DNA from: Streptomyces sp. LaPpAH-108
GTDB lineage: Bacteria > Actinomycetota > Actinomycetes > Streptomycetales > Streptomycetaceae
Direction of reading: 5' to 3'
Assembly (NCBI RefSeq): GCF_000373625.1
Contig: NZ_KB891998.1
Span: 332,638 to 396,637 of the forward strand
Length of the DNA: 64,000 bases
The first letter of the stretch is position 1. Every line of letters begins with the position of its first letter. This document shows, piece by piece, positions 24,647 to 33,537 of the stretch. The position numbers and the translations under genes are program-made. The notes beneath the pieces were generated by a model that was given only the letters and a program-made list of their open reading frames with translations, was not told the origin of the DNA and ran no database searches.

Positions 24647-25984
24647 ATGGGCGCGGACGCGCGGAAGACCGCCGAGGCACTGTCGTATCTCACCGGGTTC
24701 GGCAACGAACACGCCTCGGAGGCGGTGCCGGGCGCCCTCCCCGAGGGCCGCAACGCGCCGCAGCGGGCGCCGTTCGGGCTGTACGCGGAGCAGCTGAGCG
24801 GTACGGCGTTCACCGAGCCCCGGGCGCACAACCGCCGCTCCTGGCTGTACCGCATCCGCCCCTCGGCCGCGCACCCCGAGTTCACCCGCACCGGCAACGG
24901 CGCGCTCCGTACGGCGCCCTTCACCGAGACCGTGCCCGACCCGAACCGGCTGCGCTGGAACCCGCTGCCCGAGCCGCCCGCCGGGACCGACTTCCTCGCG
25001 GGCCTGTGGACCCTGGGCGGCAACGGCGACGCGACCCAGCGCACCGGCATGGCCGTGCACCTCTACCACGCCAACTCCTCGATGGAGCGCGTCTTCTCGG
25101 ACGCGGACGGCGAGCTGCTGATCGTGCCGGAGCGGGGCGGGCTGCTGCTGCACACCGAGTTCGGGCGGCTCCATGTGGAGCCCGCACAGGTGGCGCTGAT
25201 CCCACGTGGGGTGCGCTTCCGTGTGGAGCTGCTGGATGCCGGGTCCGACGGCGGGCCGAGCCCGACGGCCCGGGGTTATGTGTGCGAGAACTATGGTGCG
25301 CCGCTCCGGCTGCCCGACCTGGGCCCCATCGGCGCCAACGGTCTGGCCAACCCGCGCGACTTCCAGGCGCCCGTGGCGGCGTACGAGGACGAGACGGGTC
25401 CGGTGGAGGTGGTGAACAAGTTCTGCGGCAACCTCTGGACGGCGGTGTACGACCACTCCCCGCTCGACGTGGTCGCCTGGCACGGCAACTATGTGCCGTA
25501 CCTCTATGACCTGCGCCGGTTCAATGTGATCGGCACCATCTCCTACGACCACCCGGACCCGTCGATCTTCACGGTCCTGACCTCGCCCTCGGACACTCCG
25601 GGGCTCGCCGGGGTGGACTTCGTGGTGTTCGCGCCGCGTTGGCTGGTGGGCGAGGACACCTTCCGGCCGCCGTACTTCCACCGGAACGTGATGAGCGAGT
25701 ACATGGGCCTGATCGAGGGCGCGTACGACGCGAAGGCGGAGGGGTTCGTGCCGGGCGGCGGCTCGCTGCACAACATGATGTCGGCGCACGGCCCGGACCG
25801 GGAGACCTTCGAGAAGGCGAGCGCGGCCGAGCTGCGGCCCCAGCGGATCGACGACGGTCTGGCCTTCATGTTCGAGACGCGCTGGCCGGTCGCCCTCACC
25901 CCGCACGCGGCCACGGCCGACCATCTCCAGCCGCGCTACGACGATGTGTGGCGGGGACTGGAGCGGCACTTCAGGGCGCCCTGA
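24647..25984 (+). CDS. hmgA: homogentisate 1,2-dioxygenase
   Basis: A 445-aa enzyme that opens the ring of homogentisate to maleylacetoacetate in tyrosine and phenylalanine catabolism. YLTGFGNEHASEA near the N-terminus, RGVRFRVEL, and YHRNVMSEYMGLI with iron ligands His345 and Glu351 are diagnostic; the third ligand is His381 in SAHGPD. Full length, so probably active. ATG at 24647 follows GCGAGGGAGCGATC. No maleylacetoacetate isomerase or fumarylacetoacetase is adjacent. A GntR gene follows 55 bp downstream on the same strand. Confidence 0.95.
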   Translation: MGADARKTAEALSYLTGFGNEHASEAVPGALPEGRNAPQRAPFGLYAEQLSGTAFTEPRAHNRRSWLYRIRPSAAHPEFTRTGNGALRTAPFTETVPDPNRLRWNPLPEPPAGTDFLAGLWTLGGNGDATQRTGMAVHLYHANSSMERVFSDADGELLIVPERGGLLLHTEFGRLHVEPAQVALIPRGVRFRVELLDAGSDGGPSPTARGYVCENYGAPLRLPDLGPIGANGLANPRDFQAPVAAYEDETGPVEVVNKFCGNLWTAVYDHSPLDVVAWHGNYVPYLYDLRRFNVIGTISYDHPDPSIFTVLTSPSDTPGLAGVDFVVFAPRWLVGEDTFRPPYFHRNVMSEYMGLIEGAYDAKAEGFVPGGGSLHNMMSAHGPDRETFEKASAAELRPQRIDDGLAFMFETRWPVALTPHAATADHLQPRYDDVWRGLERHFRAP

Positions 25985-26039
25985 CCTCGCCCTGACCGCT
26001 CCATTGCGCTGATCCTCTCCGACAGGTACGGATAGCCGC

Positions 26040-26789
26040 GTGACCTCTTTCGCTCCGGATTCGATCGTCCTGAACCGCAAGCTGCCGCTCTGGTATCAGG
26101 TGTCGCAGTCGCTGCGCGCCTCCATCCTCGGCCGCTCGCCCCAGGACCCGCTGCGCCTGCCCACCGAGGAGGACCTGGCGCGGCACTACGGGGTGAGCGT
26201 GCTGACCATGCGGCAGGCGCTGAAGGAGCTGGAGGACGAGGGCCTGATCAGCAGGCACCGCAGGCGCGGCACCTTCATCGAACCCGACGCCCGGCGCGGC
26301 GCCCCGGTGCGGCTGCTCGGCTCGGTCGACGCGATCGTGGCCCAGCAGTCCGGCATGACCAGCGAACTCCTCGACCACGGCCGCGTCCCCGTGCCCACGG
26401 CCCTCACCGAGTACTTCCCCGACCTCACCGAGGTCGCCGTCTACCACCGCCTGCGCGGCGACGAGACCACCGGCGAGCCCACCAACCACGCCGTCAACCA
26501 CATCCGCCCCGAGCTGGCCGCCCGCATCGACCCGGCCGACCTCGCCCGCCGGCCGATGACGAAGGTGCTCCGGGACGTGGTGGGCGCGGGGATCAGCCGC
26601 ATCACGGACACGGTGGAGGCGCGCCTTGCCGACCCGGAGACGGCCCGGCTGCTCCACGTCCCGCTGCTGAGCCCGATCCTGCACTACACGGGGATCACGT
26701 ACGACGCGGACGGCCGGGTGCTGGATGTGGCGGTCATCCACTACCGGGGGGACCGGTTCTCGTTCACGGTGACGTTGGACGCGACGTGA
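26040..26789 (+). CDS. GntR/HutC family regulator with UTRA domain
   Basis: A 249-aa regulator. Winged HTH at about residues 15-85 (LPTEEDLARHYGVSVLTMRQ, then LKELEDEGLISRHRRRGTFI), followed by a UTRA ligand domain ending DVAVIHYRGDRFSFTVTLDAT. GTG start. It stands 55 bp after homogentisate dioxygenase on the same strand and may be cotranscribed with it, suggesting control of aromatic catabolism. The effector is unknown. Confidence 0.86.
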   Translation: MTSFAPDSIVLNRKLPLWYQVSQSLRASILGRSPQDPLRLPTEEDLARHYGVSVLTMRQALKELEDEGLISRHRRRGTFIEPDARRGAPVRLLGSVDAIVAQQSGMTSELLDHGRVPVPTALTEYFPDLTEVAVYHRLRGDETTGEPTNHAVNHIRPELAARIDPADLARRPMTKVLRDVVGAGISRITDTVEARLADPETARLLHVPLLSPILHYTGITYDADGRVLDVAVIHYRGDRFSFTVTLDAT

Positions 26790-26888
26790 GGGTGGGGGCG
26801 GTGCCGGTGTGAGCGGGGGCGGGTGCGGGCACTGGCTCGGGTGCGGGCATGGCCCGTCCTCGTGTCCCGGTGCCGGACAGGTCGTACG

Positions 26889-28040
26889 ATGCCGGGCGTG
26901 ACGTACGACGACGACGCTCCGCCGCTGGCGGACCTCATGCCGTGGTCCGTCGCACCGCTGCGGCCCGGCCGGGCGTGGCCGACGGCTCCCGACGCGGGCT
27001 CGCTGAAGGCGCGCTGGGCGGCTCTGCTCGCGGCCGAAGGGGCGGAGCGCGAGGGCCTGTTCGAGCCGACGCGGGCGCGGTCGCTGCGGTCGGCGGTCGC
27101 GCGGTTGCCGGGGCATCTGGCCGGTACGGAGCGGCTGGCGCGCGCCTCGGGGCCGTGCGTGGAGCCGGTGCGGGTGCTGGCGGCGCCGTTCGACGAGCGG
27201 TGGCTGATCCCGGACCACCGGCTGCTGGACGCGGCGCGTCCGGAGCTGTGGCGGGTGGCGGACGCACACCAGGTGTTCGTGGTGGAGACGGGCGGCGAGG
27301 GCCTTCTCGCGACCTCCCTGCTGCCCACGCTCCCCTCCGGGCGCATCCGCCCGCTGTACCGCCGCCCCGGCGGCACGGAACCGAATCTGGCGCCGGGCCT
27401 GTCGGACCAGCTGGCCCGGACGCTCGGGGACCGGCCCACGCCGGAGGACTTCCTCGCCTGGACGCTGGCCGCGATCCGGCCCGACCGCACGGTCCCGCTC
27501 ACCGGTGACGCGGAAGTGTGGGCGCGCGGCGTGGAGTTGGGCCACCGGCTGCTCTGGCTGATGCGCCGGGACGGTGACCGCCCCAAGCTGCCCGGCGGCC
27601 GACGCCCGTACGTCCGCGCGCCGTTGCCCGCGCGGCCGAGCGCCTTGAGCTACGACGCCGACACCGAGACCCTGTGCCTGGACGAGGGCCGCATCTCCCC
27701 CGTGCCGCGCTCGGCGTGGGAGCACGAGGTGTTCGAAGTCCGCACGCTGGAAGCCTGGTTCGAGGCGCGCACGGCCGCTCCCCCGCCGGGCGGCCTCGCG
27801 GCGATCCGTCCCGCGTCCTGGCCCCAGCCCTGGACCTCGGAGCTGCTGGAGCTGATCACGGTGCTGGCGCTGCTGGCGGAAATCGCCCCGGCGAGGGCGG
27901 AGTTGAAGGTGACGTCGCCGCTCACCGCGACGGAGCTGCACCGGGCGGGAGTGCTTCCGCCGCCGTCGTACGCGCGCCGCCCCGCCTCGGTCCTGGATCA
28001 CCAAGAGGAGGGTCCTGAGGGGCAGTTCGCGCTGCTGTGA
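26889..28040 (+). CDS. type ISP-like protein (C-terminal specificity region)
   Basis: A 383-aa protein with no methyltransferase or helicase motifs. Its sequence (DDAPPLADLMPWSVAPLRPGR at the N-terminus, here residues 7-27 in parts; FDERWLIPDHRLLDAARPELWRVADAHQVF-type block near 98-127) matches what Streptomyces genomes annotate as type ISP restriction/modification enzyme, corresponding to the C-terminal part of the single-chain LlaGI-like enzymes. Without the motor and nuclease it cannot be a working restriction enzyme alone. ATG at 26889 is followed by GTG two codons later as an alternative start. Confidence 0.7.
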   Translation: MPGVTYDDDAPPLADLMPWSVAPLRPGRAWPTAPDAGSLKARWAALLAAEGAEREGLFEPTRARSLRSAVARLPGHLAGTERLARASGPCVEPVRVLAAPFDERWLIPDHRLLDAARPELWRVADAHQVFVVETGGEGLLATSLLPTLPSGRIRPLYRRPGGTEPNLAPGLSDQLARTLGDRPTPEDFLAWTLAAIRPDRTVPLTGDAEVWARGVELGHRLLWLMRRDGDRPKLPGGRRPYVRAPLPARPSALSYDADTETLCLDEGRISPVPRSAWEHEVFEVRTLEAWFEARTAAPPPGGLAAIRPASWPQPWTSELLELITVLALLAEIAPARAELKVTSPLTATELHRAGVLPPPSYARRPASVLDHQEEGPEGQFALL

Positions 28041-28273
28041 CGGCGGCGCTCGCACGCCTGAAGGCCGACGGCACGGTCACGCGCACCGGGCAGGGAGCGC
28101 CCAGGGCGGAACACGCCGGTTCGCCGCGGAGCGCGCCGTGGGAATGACGGACGGCGGTCGCGGCGCTGTGCCGGGGCGGCGTGGCAGCCTGAGCGTGGGG
28201 TCGTACGGACGCGGGCCGGAACCGGACGCGCGGGGTGGGCTCGAAGAGAGCCCTGGTGCGGTCCGGTGTCCGG

Positions 28274-28543
28274 TCAGTGGCTGCCGAAGAGGGAGCGCCG
28301 CAGGCGGCGCAGGGGGGCGAAGAGGGAGACCCGGCGGACCCGAGCACCCCGGTCGCTGCGGCGGTGCACCGTGTCGCGTGCGGTCAGCTCGCGCATCAGC
28401 GAGGTCGCTTCGGCCGTCTTCTGCTGCGGGATGGCGGGGCCCGCCAGCACCGAGAGATGGCGGTCGAGGCGCGAACTGCTCGCGCTGCTGCCGCAGGTGA
28501 TCGCAGGAACCCTGGCCCTGCTGCGCATCGTTATCTGTTCCAT
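28274..28543 (-). CDS. small basic hypothetical protein
   Basis: An 89-aa, strongly basic protein (ending FAPLRRLRRSLFGSH) without membrane helices. ATG at 28543 follows GGGGAGTGAC, a good ribosome site. It starts MEQITMRSRARVPAITCG and has a Streptomyces-conserved look, but I know no function. The 126 bp between it and the anti-sigma gene are AT-richer than average and may hold its promoter. Confidence 0.6.
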   Translation of the reverse strand: MEQITMRSRARVPAITCGSSASSSRLDRHLSVLAGPAIPQQKTAEATSLMRELTARDTVHRRSDRGARVRRVSLFAPLRRLRRSLFGSH

Positions 28544-28669
28544 GTCACTCCCCACCCGTACGAATCCGCCCGGCCCGGGCAGGGTAACCCTATCGTCCCG
28601 GTTGGGCCCACGTGTATCTCGGCCACGGGATTCACCTTCCCCGCAAGGTGGTTGATCATCCCGCTTTGA

Positions 28670-29479
28670 CTACTCTCCGAATCCGACCGATTTCAGGGTG
28701 AGTTGGACAAGGGGCTGGCCAGTGGGGCGCAGTGAGCCGCCGTCAGGCTCGACCGTCACGGCGAGTGACGCCGAGGACTTGTCGAGTCCCTTGGCGACCA
28801 AGGGCGTGTCGCCGCTGAGGAGGCCCAGGGAGCGCGGTTGTGCGTGGGGGTGCACGAGCCACAGCTGGTGGACGCGACCGCCGGAGGGGGTGCCGTAACC
28901 GCTCAGCGTGACGACGGCCCGTCCCTCCGAGGCGGAGGCGATCACGGCCATGCTCCGCCCGCGCGCGTCCGTGCCGCTGGTGGCGCGGGCGTCGGGAGCG
29001 GCCAGGACGTGGGCGATCTCACGCCCGCGCGCCTGCTCGGCGGCGAGCCGGTCCTGGGTGCGGTTCGCCTGGACCGCGAAGAGGGAGGCGACGACGAGCG
29101 CGGCAGCCGCGGTCGCCGTGGCGAACGGCACCAGCAGCGGACGGGTGCGGCGGGCCGGTGGGGGCTGTGCTCCCCACACATGTGGGGGCAGCTGGGTCAC
29201 GCGTGCGCGGACCGGTGGGGCGGCCTGTTCCTGCGGGGTGGTGCGGACGGCGGCGAGGACCCGCTCGCGCAGGACGTCGGGCGGTGCGACGGCGGGGGCG
29301 GACCAGGCGAGCCGGACCACGTCGTCGGCGAGGGCGCGGGTCTCGGTGGCGCAGCGGTCGCAGGAGGCGAGGTGCCGTTCGAAGCGGCGGCGTTCGCCGG
29401 GTTCGAGGGCGTCGAGCGCGTAGGGCGCGGCGAGGGAGTGCGGGTCGTCGCGGCGCAGCAGCCGGCCGAGGAGGCTCAC
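28670..29479 (-). CDS. RskA-type anti-sigma factor
   Basis: A 269-aa membrane protein. The cytosolic N-terminus holds a zinc anti-sigma motif HLASCDRC (about residues 36-43, His-x3-Cys-x2-Cys). One membrane helix lies at about 115-135 (PFATATAAAALVVASLFAVQ). The extracytoplasmic domain ends with GGRVHQLWLVHP and VTVEPDGGS, the RskA C-terminal fold. Its start overlaps the sigma factor stop by 4 bp, so the pair is coupled; release of sigma probably follows regulated proteolysis. Confidence 0.88.
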   Translation of the reverse strand: MSLLGRLLRRDDPHSLAAPYALDALEPGERRRFERHLASCDRCATETRALADDVVRLAWSAPAVAPPDVLRERVLAAVRTTPQEQAAPPVRARVTQLPPHVWGAQPPPARRTRPLLVPFATATAAAALVVASLFAVQANRTQDRLAAEQARGREIAHVLAAPDARATSGTDARGRSMAVIASASEGRAVVTLSGYGTPSGGRVHQLWLVHPHAQPRSLGLLSGDTPLVAKGLDKSSASLAVTVEPDGGSLRPTGQPLVQLTLKSVGFGE

Positions 29480-30018
29480 GCGGCACCTCCCAGGCAGTTG
29501 CGCAGCCGGATGAGGCCGTCGCGCATCCGGGTCTTGACGGTGCCGAGCGGCAGCGAGAGGCGTTCGGCGACCTCACGGTAGGTGTAGCCGTCGTAGTAGG
29601 CGAGGGTGACGGACTGGCGCTGGAGCGCGGTGAGCCGGTCCAGGCAGCGGCGCACCAACTCGCGTTCCAGTCCCGCCTCGACCTCTTCGGAGACGTGGTC
29701 GAAGGCGGGTTCCCCGGCGCGCAAGGCTTCGCGTTGTTCGCGTTCCCCGGCCGCCCGTACGCTGCGGACCCGGTCCACGGCGCGGCGGTGGGCGAGAGTC
29801 AGTATCCAGGAGAGCGCGCTGCCCCGGGCGGGGTCGAACCGGGGTGCGGAGCGCCAGAGTTCGAGCAGCACGTCCTGGACGACCTCCTCGGACTGGGCGG
29901 GGTCGCGGACGATGCGCCGGACCAGTCCGAACACCGGCCCGGACACCAGCGCGTACAGCCCCTCGAAGGCTTTCTGGTCGCCGCCCGCCACGCGCACCAG
30001 AAGCTGGTCCGCCTCCAT
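29476..30018 (-). CDS. ECF sigma factor (SigK-like, ECF19)
   Basis: A 180-aa RNA polymerase sigma factor. Region 2 includes RRIVRDPAQSEEVVQDVLLELWR (here about residues 33-55 in parts) and SALSWILTLAHRRAVDRVRS; region 4 includes ALQRQSVTLAYYDGYTYREV and LPLGTVKTRMRDGLIRLR. I start at MEADQLLVRV; upstream in-frame ATG codons at 30084 and 30078 would add 20-22 residues. It is paired with the RskA-type gene and divergent from a DUF4331 gene, the likely target. Confidence 0.9.
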   Translation of the reverse strand: MEADQLLVRVAGGDQKAFEGLYALVSGPVFGLVRRIVRDPAQSEEVVQDVLLELWRSAPRFDPARGSALSWILTLAHRRAVDRVRSVRAAGEREQREALRAGEPAFDHVSEEVEAGLERELVRRCLDRLTALQRQSVTLAYYDGYTYREVAERLSLPLGTVKTRMRDGLIRLRNCLGGAA

Positions 30019-30235
30019 CCGGGCCCCCCTCACCTGGCTCCCCCGGCCGCAGCCGGAGCTGCCCGTGACCCCACGCATCCGCACGAACGCACACCTCCGG
30101 CGGATGATACGGATCGGTGGCCCGAAAACGCGGGTCGCGCACGAGGAAAAGAAAATTCCCCGGCGGCCAATCCGAATGCCCTCCCCGCTCCGTATACCCG
30201 TCCGTCAAGGCAAGTTGGCACTGAGGACGGACGGC
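30019..30235. promoter_or_regulatory. divergent promoter region between sigma factor and DUF4331 operon
   Basis: A 217-bp region with an AT-richer patch at about 30120-30200 (GAAAAGAAAATTCCCC) and the words GTCCGTCAAGGCAAG and GGACGGACGG just before the DUF4331 start. An ECF-type promoter is expected here, but I cannot fix its -35 and -10 by eye. Confidence 0.4.
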
Positions 30236-31774
30236 ATGACACCTCTTTTCTCCAGGAGCGGCACGGGGCGCAAGGGCCTGATACCGCTCATCTGCGGCGC
30301 GTTGGCCGCCGGCGGGCTCGCGGCCGCCGGTACCGCCGCACTGGCACCCGGGGCGGCCTCCGCCTCCTCGCACCGCGAGGCCCCGCTGATCTCGGGCACC
30401 CCGCAGTACGACAACACCGACCTGTACGCGTTCGTCAGCCCGGACAAGCCGGACACGACGACGATCGTGGCGAACTGGATCCCGTTCGAGGACCCCGCGG
30501 GCGGCCCGAACTTCTACACGTTCGCGGACGACGCGCAGTACGACATCCATGTGGACAGCGACGGTGACGCGCAGGACGACCTGGTCTTCCGCTACACGTT
30601 CAAGACGCACACGAAGAACGGGAACACGTTTCTCTACAACACCGGTCCGGTCACCAGCCTGGACGATCCCGATCTGAACGTGACGCAGACGTACGACATC
30701 GAAGTGATCCGGTCGAAGAACCATCACGTCGTGTCGAAGTACAAGATGGTCCGCAACGCTCCGGTCGCGCCGTCGAACGTGGGCAAGGCGTCCATGCCCG
30801 AGTACGCGAAGCTGCGTGAGCAGGCGATCCAGAAGTCCGCGTCCGGGGCGGCGACGTTCGCGGGCCAGGCGGACGACCCGTTCTTCCTGGACCTGCGCGT
30901 CTTCGACCTCCTCTACGGCGGCAACCTCAGCGAGGTGGGCCGCGACACCCTCAAGGGCTACAACGTCAACACGATCGCCCTCCAGGTGCCCAACAGCCTG
31001 ATCCGCCAGTCCGCCGAGCAGCCGGTCGTCGGCATCTGGTCCACCACCCAACGGCGCAACGCCCAGGGCTACTTCTCGCAGGTCTCGCGGCTCGGCAACC
31101 CGCTCGTCAACGAGGTCGTCAACCCGCAGAAGGACAAGGACCGCTTCAACGCGTCCCAGCCCGCCTACGACGCGCAGTTCCTGAAGAACGTCACCAACCC
31201 CGAGCTGCCCAAGCTGATCGAGGGCATCTACAAGATCAAGGCACCGGCCGAGCCGCGCAACGACCTGGTCGACGTCTTCCTCAAGGGCGTCAAGGGGCTC
31301 AACCAGCCCCCGAACGTGAAGCCTTCGGAGCAGCTGCGGCTGAACACCTCCATCAAGCCCGCCATGCACCCCAAGCGGCTCGGCGTGCTCGACGGGGACA
31401 ACGCGGGCTTCCCGAACGGGCGTCGGCTCACCGACGACGTGGTGGACGAGGCACTGCAGGTCGTCGAGGGCGAACTGGTCGGCTCCAAGAACGACTTGGG
31501 TGACGCGGTCGACAAGAACGACAAGAAGTTCGAGAAGTACTTCCCGTACGTCGCCCAGCCCACGGCCGGTTCGCGCGGCAAGCTCGCCAAGGGCACGACC
31601 GCCGGTGCCGACGTGCGCAGTGCCCTCGGTGACGCCCTCCAGCCCGCCTCCGCCTCGGGCGGCTCCGACAACACCGTCCTGATCGCCGGTTCGGCGGCGG
31701 CGGGCGCGGCCGGAGTCCTGCTGATCGGCGCCGCCTTCGGCTGGTGGCGCCGCCGGATGCAGCGCCCGTACTGA
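30236..31774 (+). CDS. secreted, membrane-anchored DUF4331 protein
   Basis: A 512-aa exported protein. The signal peptide is about residues 1-42 (LIPLICGALAAGGLAAAGTA, cleavage near ASASSHREAP). DUF4331 follows: SSHREAPLISGTPQYDNTDL and YAFVSPD, ending with GFPNGRRLTDDVVDEALQ. A C-terminal helix (IAGSAAAGAAGVLLIGAAFG) and the basic tail WWRRRMQRPY anchor it with the domain outside. Function unknown. First gene of an operon with the TPR protein (83 bp) and the NicO transporter, divergent from the ECF sigma factor. Confidence 0.87.
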   Translation: MTPLFSRSGTGRKGLIPLICGALAAGGLAAAGTAALAPGAASASSHREAPLISGTPQYDNTDLYAFVSPDKPDTTTIVANWIPFEDPAGGPNFYTFADDAQYDIHVDSDGDAQDDLVFRYTFKTHTKNGNTFLYNTGPVTSLDDPDLNVTQTYDIEVIRSKNHHVVSKYKMVRNAPVAPSNVGKASMPEYAKLREQAIQKSASGAATFAGQADDPFFLDLRVFDLLYGGNLSEVGRDTLKGYNVNTIALQVPNSLIRQSAEQPVVGIWSTTQRRNAQGYFSQVSRLGNPLVNEVVNPQKDKDRFNASQPAYDAQFLKNVTNPELPKLIEGIYKIKAPAEPRNDLVDVFLKGVKGLNQPPNVKPSEQLRLNTSIKPAMHPKRLGVLDGDNAGFPNGRRLTDDVVDEALQVVEGELVGSKNDLGDAVDKNDKKFEKYFPYVAQPTAGSRGKLAKGTTAGADVRSALGDALQPASASGGSDNTVLIAGSAAAGAAGVLLIGAAFGWWRRRMQRPY

Positions 31775-31857
31775 TCCCGACCGGGCGCGGTCCGCACACT
31801 CCCCCACGGCGGACCGCGCCCACCCTTCCGACCCCAGCAGGCGACCTTGGAGAGGGC

Positions 31858-33537
31858 ATGACCCCGCGCACGAACGAGACGACCTCCGGCGGACCGACCG
31901 AGGAAACGCCCTGGGACGAAAGGGGGTTGGAGGCCGAGGGAGCGGTGTCCGATGGGGGCGCCCCGGAGCCGGACGGGGCGGAGCGCCCGGCAGACAGCCC
32001 GACGTCCAGCGGGGCGCCACTGGACGCCGAGGAGGCGGGGCACAGCGCGGCACCCTCGGAGACCGGAGAATCCCCGGGCGACCGCACACCGTCGGCGGCC
32101 GATGAGGCCACGAGGGGCGGGGTGCCCCCGGCGGCCGAGGACACGGCATCGGGGAGGCCGTCGGCCGACAGCGGCGGCCAAGACGCCCCCGCTCGCCCCA
32201 CCGGCACGCCCCGCCGCAGTCGGCGTCTCGCGCAGCGCGCCGGAATGGCCCTGCTGCTCGCCGTCGCCGTCACCGGAGGTGCCATCGCGGTCGGCGCCGC
32301 GCGCGACAAGGCGCCGCAGGCGGTCGCCGTGTCGGCTGCTGTCGATCCGGGGGCGCTGGCGAGCGGCGACCCGGACGCGGCGATCGCCGCGCTGCAGGCT
32401 CATCTCAAGGCGCAGCCGAGGGATGCCGACGGGTGGGCCACGCTGGGCCTTGCCTATGTGGAGCAGGCGCGGACCAAGGGTGATCCGGCGCGGTATCCGC
32501 AGGCGCAGGCCGCGTTGAAGCGGGCCCTCTCGCTGGCGCCGCACAGTGACCAGGCGCTGGCCGGTCAGGCGGCGCTCGCCGCGGCGCGGCACGACTTCAA
32601 GGGCGCCCTCACGAACGCCGACCGGGCGCTGGCCGAAAACCCGTACAGCGAACGCGCGTTGTCCTCCCGTATCGACGCGCTGGTGGAACTCGGCCGGTAC
32701 GACGCGGCGTCCCGCGCCGCCGACACCGCCGACGCCCGCAAGCCGGGCGTGCCCGTGTTCACTCGGTACGCCTACGTCCGTGAGCTGCGCGGCGACGTAC
32801 CCGCGGCCCGGCGCGTCCTTGAGCAGGCGCTCGGCGCTGCCACGTCGAAGGGCGACATCGCCTACGTGGCCGCGCAGCTCGGCCAACTCGCCTGGAACCA
32901 GGGCGACTACAAGTCCGCCCTCACCTCCTACGCCCGCGCCCTGGCCGCCGACGAGAACTACCTCCCCGCGCTGGAGGGCCGGGCCCGCGCCCAAGCGGCG
33001 AGCGGAGACCGGGCCGAGGCGATCAAGGGCATGGAACTCGTGGTCTCCCGCTACCCGCTGCCCGCCCCACTCGTCGAACTCGGTGAGCTGTACGAGGCGC
33101 GGGGTGCGGCCGGTGACCGCGAACGGGCCCACGAGCAGTACGCGTTGGTGGAGGCGTGGATCGCGATCGCCCGCGCCAACGGCGTGGACGCCGACCTCGA
33201 CACCGCGCTGGCCGCCGCCGACCACGGCGACAAGAAGGCCGCCCTGCGCGCGGCCCGCGCCGAGTGGACCCGCCGCCACACCGTGCACACGGCGGACGCC
33301 CTGGCCTGGGCGCTGCACGTCAACGGCCATGACCGCGAGGCGCTTTCGTACGCCCGCCGCGCCACGGCCACCGGTTACCAGAGCGCCCTCTTCCGCTATC
33401 ACCTCGGCGTGATCGAACTGGCCACGGGCCACGAGCGCGACGGCCGCGCCTCGCTGAAGTCCGCACTGAAACTCAACCCCGGCTTCTCCCCGCTCGGCGC
33501 CGCCACGGCCCGCAAGGCACTGGAGTCCACCAAGTGA
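31858..33537 (+). CDS. membrane-anchored tetratricopeptide repeat protein
   Basis: A 559-aa protein. Residues 1-115 are an acidic, disordered, Pro/Ser/Glu-rich cytosolic head; one membrane helix follows at about 126-146 (MALLLAVAVTGGAIAVGA). At least six TPR-like units then run through the extracytoplasmic part (examples WATLGLAYVEQA, LAGQAALAAARHDFKGALTN, LAWNQGDYKSALTSYARALA). Likely a scaffold for the exported DUF4331 and metal-exporter partners. ATG at 31858 follows GGAGAGGGC. Its stop overlaps the next start (GTGA). Confidence 0.85.
   Translation: MTPRTNETTSGGPTEETPWDERGLEAEGAVSDGGAPEPDGAERPADSPTSSGAPLDAEEAGHSAAPSETGESPGDRTPSAADEATRGGVPPAAEDTASGRPSADSGGQDAPARPTGTPRRSRRLAQRAGMALLLAVAVTGGAIAVGAARDKAPQAVAVSAAVDPGALASGDPDAAIAALQAHLKAQPRDADGWATLGLAYVEQARTKGDPARYPQAQAALKRALSLAPHSDQALAGQAALAAARHDFKGALTNADRALAENPYSERALSSRIDALVELGRYDAASRAADTADARKPGVPVFTRYAYVRELRGDVPAARRVLEQALGAATSKGDIAYVAAQLGQLAWNQGDYKSALTSYARALAADENYLPALEGRARAQAASGDRAEAIKGMELVVSRYPLPAPLVELGELYEARGAAGDRERAHEQYALVEAWIAIARANGVDADLDTALAAADHGDKKAALRAARAEWTRRHTVHTADALAWALHVNGHDREALSYARRATATGYQSALFRYHLGVIELATGHERDGRASLKSALKLNPGFSPLGAATARKALESTK

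Noticed and set aside
29573..32149. 858-codon minus-strand frame across the sigma factor and DUF4331 genes
   Set aside because: It overlaps two genes with clear family motifs and itself has only Arg/Pro-rich shadow sequence.
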